From contig NZ_LGTB01000026.1 in NCBI RefSeq assembly GCF_001238275.1, forward strand, positions 1 through 64,000: a DNA stretch of 64,000 nucleotides. The letters run 5' to 3'. A program made the translations under genes and the position numbers. Origin of the DNA: Bradyrhizobium viridifuturi (lineage in GTDB: Bacteria; Pseudomonadota; Alphaproteobacteria; Rhizobiales; Xanthobacteraceae). The notes under the pieces are model-generated. The model searched no databases, was not told the origin of the DNA, and saw only the letters and a program-made list of their open reading frames with translations. Shown piece after piece: positions 59,026-64,000 of the stretch (its first letter is position 1; each line of letters opens with the position of its first letter).

Positions 59026-60951
59026 TCACGAGGCACCCATCCTGACGTTCGTCTGTCGCGGCAGGCTGTCAAAGGCGCCAAGCCAGGGTTCATATCGTTG
59101 CCACCGAGAGACCGAAGTCCGATAGATCGGCTGCCGCGCCTGCCACAGGCTTGCGGTCTTGATCACGCGCTGGTTCCGCTCCGGCCGCAGACAGGCGTCG
59201 TTCCATTGCAGGCCACAAAAATCAATGATCCGTCGTATGACAGGCTCGGGAGCCGCGACCACATCCTCATAGTTGATCTCCATTAGAAATGCCGGCGGCA
59301 GCACGTTCCGCCAATGCTCGGTCAGCCGGGCATATTGCTGGTAATAGTCGACAATCCATTGCCGATCGAACGAGAAGTCCATGCCATTCGCAAAGTTGTT
59401 GAAGTAGACCGAAAGGCAGGTATCGATGGGATCGCGGCGACAATGGATGACGCGTGCCCTGGGGAAGGTTGCATACAGCAGTCCGACGTTGTGGACGTTC
59501 TGCGGCAGCTTGTCGGTGATCCTCTGCGCTGTGACAGAGATTTGCTTCAGCCTCGTCTGATATGCTGCTTGCGTTTCCCGGATCCAGGCCGGATCGATCC
59601 TGCCTTCACGGTCCACTCCGAATTCTGCCGCACGATCGGGCCAAAAGCTCAGCTCGCCACCCGCGATGACTTCGGGATGGCTCGACAGTATCTGTTCGAC
59701 CAAGGTCGTGCCGGAGCGTGGCATTCCGACGATCAGCACCGGCGCGTCCCACTCGTGCGCGGCGTCCTGGTTGCCGGCAAAGAATTGTGGCGTGAAACGC
59801 CGGATCAACCGGTCGACGAGCTCGCCGTGCGCGGCGGGATTGTAGTGCTTGTTCTTGACGCGCTTTTTCAGCGCGTTCGCTTTGTCGAAATGCTCGATGG
59901 CACGACCGTAGTCACCGATATCGTCATAGCCCTTGCCCAACGCGAAATGGACCAGCGCCGCCTCGTGTCCGGTGATAGCCGGATTTCCTAACTTGCGCTC
60001 CAGCTGGCCGATCAAGGGGCGATCGGCATCGGAGAGCCGCTTCACCTCGACCAGGCCAACAGGCCCCAGTATGTCGTGAGCGTTCAGCGCGCTCGCCAGG
60101 TCGAATGATGCGGACGCTTCATCGAAGCGACCCTGCTGCATCAGGATTGTACCGAGCATGGCATGCGCATCGCTCTTGCGCGGTTCGAGCGAGATCGCCC
60201 GTCTGACAAGTTCCTCCGACGCCGAATCATCGCCCTCGAAGCCAAGTATCCTGGCCTCGCACAGCAACGCGAAGGCAGTGCCGGGTCTGAGCGCAGCAGC
60301 GGCACGCAGGCATTCGATGGCACGTTTGCGGTAGCCCTCCTCCTCCAGCAACAGACCGAGCTTGAAGTGTGCTTCCACGAGATTCGGCCGCAACCGGGCG
60401 GCTTCTCGATACCGTTCCATCGCAGCGGGCAGCGACCCTAGTGCCTCCAGTGCAAGCCCCATGTTGTAGTGTGTTAACCCGGACGATGGATTGATCCGCA
60501 GGGCCTCGGTGAAGCAATCGATGGCTCGCTCGAACTGGCTCTCCGCCAGATGGACGAGTCCACGGTCGTTATGCGCTTCGGCGCTATCAGGCTGAAGTCC
60601 CAGTGCGAGATCGAGCTCGTTGGCCGCTCCGGCAAGATCACCGTCCTCGCGAAGCAGGTTAGCCAGTTGAACATGGGCCGACGCAAGGTTCGGATGCAAT
60701 GATGCAGCGCGCTTCGCGATTCGAAGCGCGAACGGCAATCGGCCGGTTTGTCCGGCCACGGCAGTCAGTATCTGCAGACCGGCAAGGTGGTCTGGCTGCT
60801 GGACCAGGATCTCGCGAGCCCGTCGCTCGGCATCATCCCCTCGACCATCGGTGTACGCCTCAATCGCATCCTTCAGCAGGACTTGAATATCGTTGGACGA
60901 TGGAGCGGTCGCTGGCGTCTCCTCGATCCACATGGCGAATTCGTCACTCAT
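59026..60951 (-). CDS. TPR-repeat sulfotransferase family protein 1
   Basis: 641 residues. Residues about 25-370 are tetratricopeptide repeats (for example AHNDRGLVHLAESQFERAI and THYNMGLALEALGSLPAAM). The C-terminal sulfotransferase domain has the PAPS 5'-phosphosulfate loop VGMPRSGTTL (residues 409-417) and the 3'-phosphate motif RVIHCRRDPIDTCLSVYFNNF. TPST-like enzymes of this design sulfate tyrosines or carbohydrates; the acceptor is unknown. ATG at 60951 overlaps the upstream gene's stop by 8 bases. No signal peptide is visible. Confidence 0.85.
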   Translation of the reverse strand: MSDEFAMWIEETPATAPSSNDIQVLLKDAIEAYTDGRGDDAERRAREILVQQPDHLAGLQILTAVAGQTGRLPFALRIAKRAASLHPNLASAHVQLANLLREDGDLAGAANELDLALGLQPDSAEAHNDRGLVHLAESQFERAIDCFTEALRINPSSGLTHYNMGLALEALGSLPAAMERYREAARLRPNLVEAHFKLGLLLEEEGYRKRAIECLRAAAALRPGTAFALLCEARILGFEGDDSASEELVRRAISLEPRKSDAHAMLGTILMQQGRFDEASASFDLASALNAHDILGPVGLVEVKRLSDADRPLIGQLERKLGNPAITGHEAALVHFALGKGYDDIGDYGRAIEHFDKANALKKRVKNKHYNPAAHGELVDRLIRRFTPQFFAGNQDAAHEWDAPVLIVGMPRSGTTLVEQILSSHPEVIAGGELSFWPDRAAEFGVDREGRIDPAWIRETQAAYQTRLKQISVTAQRITDKLPQNVHNVGLLYATFPRARVIHCRRDPIDTCLSVYFNNFANGMDFSFDRQWIVDYYQQYARLTEHWRNVLPPAFLMEINYEDVVAAPEPVIRRIIDFCGLQWNDACLRPERNQRVIKTASLWQARQPIYRTSVSRWQRYEPWLGAFDSLPRQTNVRMGAS

Positions 60952-62923
60952 GCCGGGTCAACGCCGTGAATAGGGGATCGAGGTGCTTCTCATAATTCCG
61001 CCACCGCCCGACTGAGCTCTGATAAAGCGGTTGCCGAACCTGCCAGTAGCTCAGGGTCGACACCGGCCGCTCGGTCAAGTGAAAGTTCATGCAGGCCGGC
61101 TCCCAGTCCAAGCCGAGAAACCTGATCAGGCGTCGGCTTTGACCTTCGAGATCCTCGGTCAAGGTTTCGTAGTTCATTTCGATCATCCGATCGGGCAACA
61201 GACCGATCCAGTGCCGGGCCAGACGCCTGATCAGCCGCGCCCTGTGGCCGCAGTCCGCAAGGTCGTAGGAAAAATGCTGCGCACCAGGCGCGAACATCTG
61301 AAAATAGCAGGACAATGCGGTGTCGCGATCATCACGGCTGCACAGGACGATTCGAGCCCGGGGATACAGCTGCGCGACAAGACCCACGTGAAGAATGTTG
61401 TCCGGCATTTTATCGACGACGCGATGAGCACCTTTCGCATCACCGTACAGCTTGACGATATGCTCCTTCGCAAGCTTCCGTGCTGTGTCATGAAAGGCTT
61501 GCGTGGCGCCGGCAATATCGGAGCGGCTCAAGACGCCGTCCATCCGGATGACATCACCGAGTTCACCCGCACCGAATACACGCGAATGGCTGGCGCAGAT
61601 CTGCTCCACCAGCGTCGTGCCCGACCTCGGCATGCCGACGACGAATACCGGCAATTCCGACATGTTGCTGAAGTCCGTCGCTTCGATGCAGGATCGATCG
61701 CGATAGCGTTCGATCAATTGCTCGACGCGGGCGGCGAAGGCGTCCTTGTCGAACAAATCCGCCATCTTGGGCCAAATCCCGCGAACCAGGCCGTTTGCAG
61801 CTGAATACCGCGCGAACGCCTCATCGTATCGTCCGCTCTTGTCCAGCAGACGTCCGAGGCCGAACCCTGCGGTGATCCGCCCGTCTATGCTTGTGTCGGG
61901 CTGCTCCAGCGCATCGGCAAGGCGTTGCTCGTCTTCCATCTCGAGCGCGGAGCCCTCGCTGGATACGTGCTTGTATGACCGCAAATCGCCCGGATTGAGT
62001 GCGCGAACCTTGCCGGAATAGCTGTCAGCCTCTTCGAACCGGCCGAGCGATCGCAGTGCCCAGCCGATTCCAGCCAGGGCGTCAGGCAGGCCAGGCGAGA
62101 TGGTCTCGGCGCGCTGGAAACACACCAGCGCCTCGTCGGCCTGGTTCAGATAGATCAGCGTGGCACCTTTGGCGCACAAGAATTCCGGAATGTCCGGCTT
62201 CAAGGACAGCGCCTTGTTGTGACAGCGCAATGCCTCCGGCAATTGCCCCATATCTCGAAACTGGCTTCCCAGAACGTAGTACGATTCCGCCCGGTTCGGG
62301 GACAGAGCTATGATCTTGGACCAGCGACGCGTGGCGTCTTGCAATCGCCCGGCGGATCTTAGCGTGATGGCAAGGTGAATCTGCGCCGGCATGGAAGTGG
62401 GGGCGATTGCGACCGCCGCCTCACAGTAGGACACCGCCGCTTCATAGCGACCGATGTCCGACAACAACCTCGCAAGTTCAGTATATGCCAGGACCATGTC
62501 CTGCTTGAGCCTAATAGCGTGCTGATACGCACCGATCGCCTCGTCATTCTCATGGATCGTCCGCAAGGCGCTGCCGAGATTGACCCATGCCTCGGGATGG
62601 CCGGGATGAACCTTGATCGAGCGCCGGATCAGGTCGATTGCGCGTCGGACGTCGCCGCGTTGCAGTTCGATGGCGCCCAGCATGTGCAGCGCCTGGGGAT
62701 GGTCGGGCAGTCTTGCCAGGACGTTGCGATATCCCGCCTCGGCCTCGGCCAGGTCTCCCGATTTGTGAGCAGCGACCGCAGCCGAGAGAACGTCGACGAT
62801 CTCCGTCATCTGGCTGCGGAAACCCTCGTTCTCGTCGAACAACCTGGCAAGTCTCGCACGGAATTCTTCGGCGGGACCAAGCGCCGCGCCTGTCATGGCT
62901 GCCCCTGGTGAGGCCCCACTCAT
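60944..62923 (-). CDS. TPR-repeat sulfotransferase family protein 2
   Basis: 659 residues with the same architecture as its neighbour: TPR repeats from about residue 45 to 330 (for example ALHMLGAIELQRGDVRRAI), then VVGMPRSGTTLVEQICASH (about residue 430) and RIVLCSRDDRDTALSCYFQMF. The two proteins share a C-terminal pattern (SYWQVRQPLYQSSVGRWRNYE against LWQARQPIYRTSVSRWQRYE), so they are paralogues. Its ATG overlaps the HlyD stop (ATGA), which ties it to the secretion genes. Confidence 0.85.
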   Translation of the reverse strand: MSGASPGAAMTGAALGPAEEFRARLARLFDENEGFRSQMTEIVDVLSAAVAAHKSGDLAEAEAGYRNVLARLPDHPQALHMLGAIELQRGDVRRAIDLIRRSIKVHPGHPEAWVNLGSALRTIHENDEAIGAYQHAIRLKQDMVLAYTELARLLSDIGRYEAAVSYCEAAVAIAPTSMPAQIHLAITLRSAGRLQDATRRWSKIIALSPNRAESYYVLGSQFRDMGQLPEALRCHNKALSLKPDIPEFLCAKGATLIYLNQADEALVCFQRAETISPGLPDALAGIGWALRSLGRFEEADSYSGKVRALNPGDLRSYKHVSSEGSALEMEDEQRLADALEQPDTSIDGRITAGFGLGRLLDKSGRYDEAFARYSAANGLVRGIWPKMADLFDKDAFAARVEQLIERYRDRSCIEATDFSNMSELPVFVVGMPRSGTTLVEQICASHSRVFGAGELGDVIRMDGVLSRSDIAGATQAFHDTARKLAKEHIVKLYGDAKGAHRVVDKMPDNILHVGLVAQLYPRARIVLCSRDDRDTALSCYFQMFAPGAQHFSYDLADCGHRARLIRRLARHWIGLLPDRMIEMNYETLTEDLEGQSRRLIRFLGLDWEPACMNFHLTERPVSTLSYWQVRQPLYQSSVGRWRNYEKHLDPLFTALTRHE

Positions 62924-64000
62924 CGCTCGCGCAAGCTCTCATGTCTGTAGCGCATGATCGGCGACAGCACATACTCAATCACGCGCCGCTGCCCGGTCTT
63001 GATCTCCGCCGTCACCCCCATGCCGGGCCCCAGCTGCATTTCCCCCTGTTCCGTACCGATCGTGGTCTCCTTCAGCGCAATGCGAACCATGTAGGAGGAT
63101 TCCCGCTCGGAAGGACTCCCTGCACCCTGCTGTTTCGCCGCAAACGGATCTTTGTCAGATGGATCGGAAGACGAGCGCGTGTAGCGCAAGGCGTCACGGC
63201 CGACGAGCCGGACATTGCCGTGGAGGAGACCGTAACGCGTGTAGTTGAAGGTCTCGACCTTGATCTCGGCTTGCTGCCCCACTTCGACGAACCCCACCTC
63301 GCGGTTCGGAAGAGTCGCTTCGACCTCCAGCTTCGAGCCACGAGGAACCACGACCATCAGCGTCTGGGCCGGCGTTACGACGCCGCCGACCGTGTGGACC
63401 GACAGCTGTTCTACCGTTCCATCAACCGGTGACCTGAGGGTCTGCAACCCGCTGCGTTGCCGGGCCTTGATGCTGTCCTGTGACAGCTGGGCCGCAGTCT
63501 GGTTCGCCTTCGCCAGCTCCTTGATGTCCTGATCCCGCAACTCCTCTTCCGTTTGCTTCCGCTGCTGGATCAACGCGGCGATCTGCGCAACCGTCGCTTC
63601 GACGTGGTGCTCGGTCGCAATCCGGGTATGCTTTGCCTCAACCAACTGCCGCTCGGACTCCAGCAGGTTGACCTTTGACGTCAGGCTCTTTTCCAGGAGC
63701 TCCCGGTACATCCGCACCTTCTCGTCGAGCAGGGGCAGCGTCGCGTCGATCTTGGCAATGGTTGCCTTCGACTCGTCCCGCTCCGCCACCTTGGCCAGGA
63801 CTTGCTGATCGATCCCGTCGAGCTTGGCGTGGTGCTGTGCCAACTCGGTCAACATTTGACGCTTCTGCGCATTGACCAGCGCCGGGTCCGCGTCCGTTGG
63901 CGCAACGAAGGCCTCAGCGTCTCCGGCGAGTTGTGCGGACAACCGTACCGCATCCAACCTCGCCTGCATCTGATCCCGTGCAATCCGGTCGACATCCGCA
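62920..64000 (-). CDS. HlyD-family type I secretion periplasmic adaptor, C-terminal part
   Basis: At least 359 residues; the frame is open to the window edge, so the N-terminal cytoplasmic tail and membrane segment lie outside. Long coiled coil (EKSLTSKVNLLESERQLVEAKHTRIA and following) and the lipoyl/beta-barrel part with LRSPVDGTVEQLSVHTVGGVVTPAQTLMVVVP and the C-terminal GMGVTAEIKTGQRRVIEYVLSPI, which is the PRTB/HlyD signature. It bridges an inner-membrane ABC exporter to the outer-membrane channel; the exporter gene is presumably upstream. Followed in overlap by the sulfotransferases. Confidence 0.9.
   Translation of the reverse strand, partial: ADVDRIARDQMQARLDAVRLSAQLAGDAEAFVAPTDADPALVNAQKRQMLTELAQHHAKLDGIDQQVLAKVAERDESKATIAKIDATLPLLDEKVRMYRELLEKSLTSKVNLLESERQLVEAKHTRIATEHHVEATVAQIAALIQQRKQTEEELRDQDIKELAKANQTAAQLSQDSIKARQRSGLQTLRSPVDGTVEQLSVHTVGGVVTPAQTLMVVVPRGSKLEVEATLPNREVGFVEVGQQAEIKVETFNYTRYGLLHGNVRLVGRDALRYTRSSSDPSDKDPFAAKQQGAGSPSERESSYMVRIALKETTIGTEQGEMQLGPGMGVTAEIKTGQRRVIEYVLSPIMRYRHESLRER

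Overview
The window looks like chromosomal DNA from a high-GC alphaproteobacterium, most likely Bradyrhizobium or a close relative. That assignment is inference from base composition, codon use and gene families (many ABC importers with periplasmic binding proteins, paa genes, OprB-type porin, TPR-sulfotransferases); no rRNA or other marker is present. No tRNA, rRNA, CRISPR array or insertion sequence was recognised.

Layout. (1) 1-11 kb: a secreted Gly-rich protein (partial), catalase, Tex, an L-fuconolactonase/aldose-dehydrogenase-like pair, a TetR locus with tandem operators, a GFA protein, a methyltransferase/hydrolase pair and a membrane protein. (2) 11-18.3 kb: a group of secreted, membrane and flavin proteins around an AraC regulator. 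Four promoter regions here carry the same 21-bp-spaced direct repeat GGAC-N4-GCGAC, which suggests an undescribed AraC regulon. A decayed second AraC copy lies beside it. (3) 18.6-22.3 kb: phenylacetate catabolism (paaG, paaZ) with a TetR repressor and two near-identical operators. (4) 22.4-33.8 kb: a branched-chain-type ABC importer (livGFHM and binding protein) followed by pxpA, a biotin carrier, biotin carboxylase, pxpB and pxpC, bracketed by two paralogous LysR regulators. (5) 33.9-47.6 kb: an AraC regulator and a long same-strand run of hyuA, hyuB, a TorT-like binding protein, a sugar-type ABC importer and a three-subunit molybdenum hydroxylase; this looks like uptake, hydroxylation and ATP-dependent ring opening of an unknown heterocycle. 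(6) 47.6-58.2 kb: a sugar locus with a xylose-dehydrogenase-like SDR, a ROK regulator, two sugar ABC importers and an OprB porin between them. (7) 58.2-64 kb: a minus-strand operon of HlyD adaptor (partial), two TPR-sulfotransferases and an APS-kinase-like/nucleotidyltransferase fusion, analogous in parts to the Xanthomonas rax sulfation-secretion system.

Seven long conserved genes are each interrupted by a small net deletion (1 base in six, 2 bases in one). All are losses, and coding similarity resumes immediately in the next frame, so consensus sequencing errors are more likely than true pseudogenes; these genes are listed as CDS spanning both frames.
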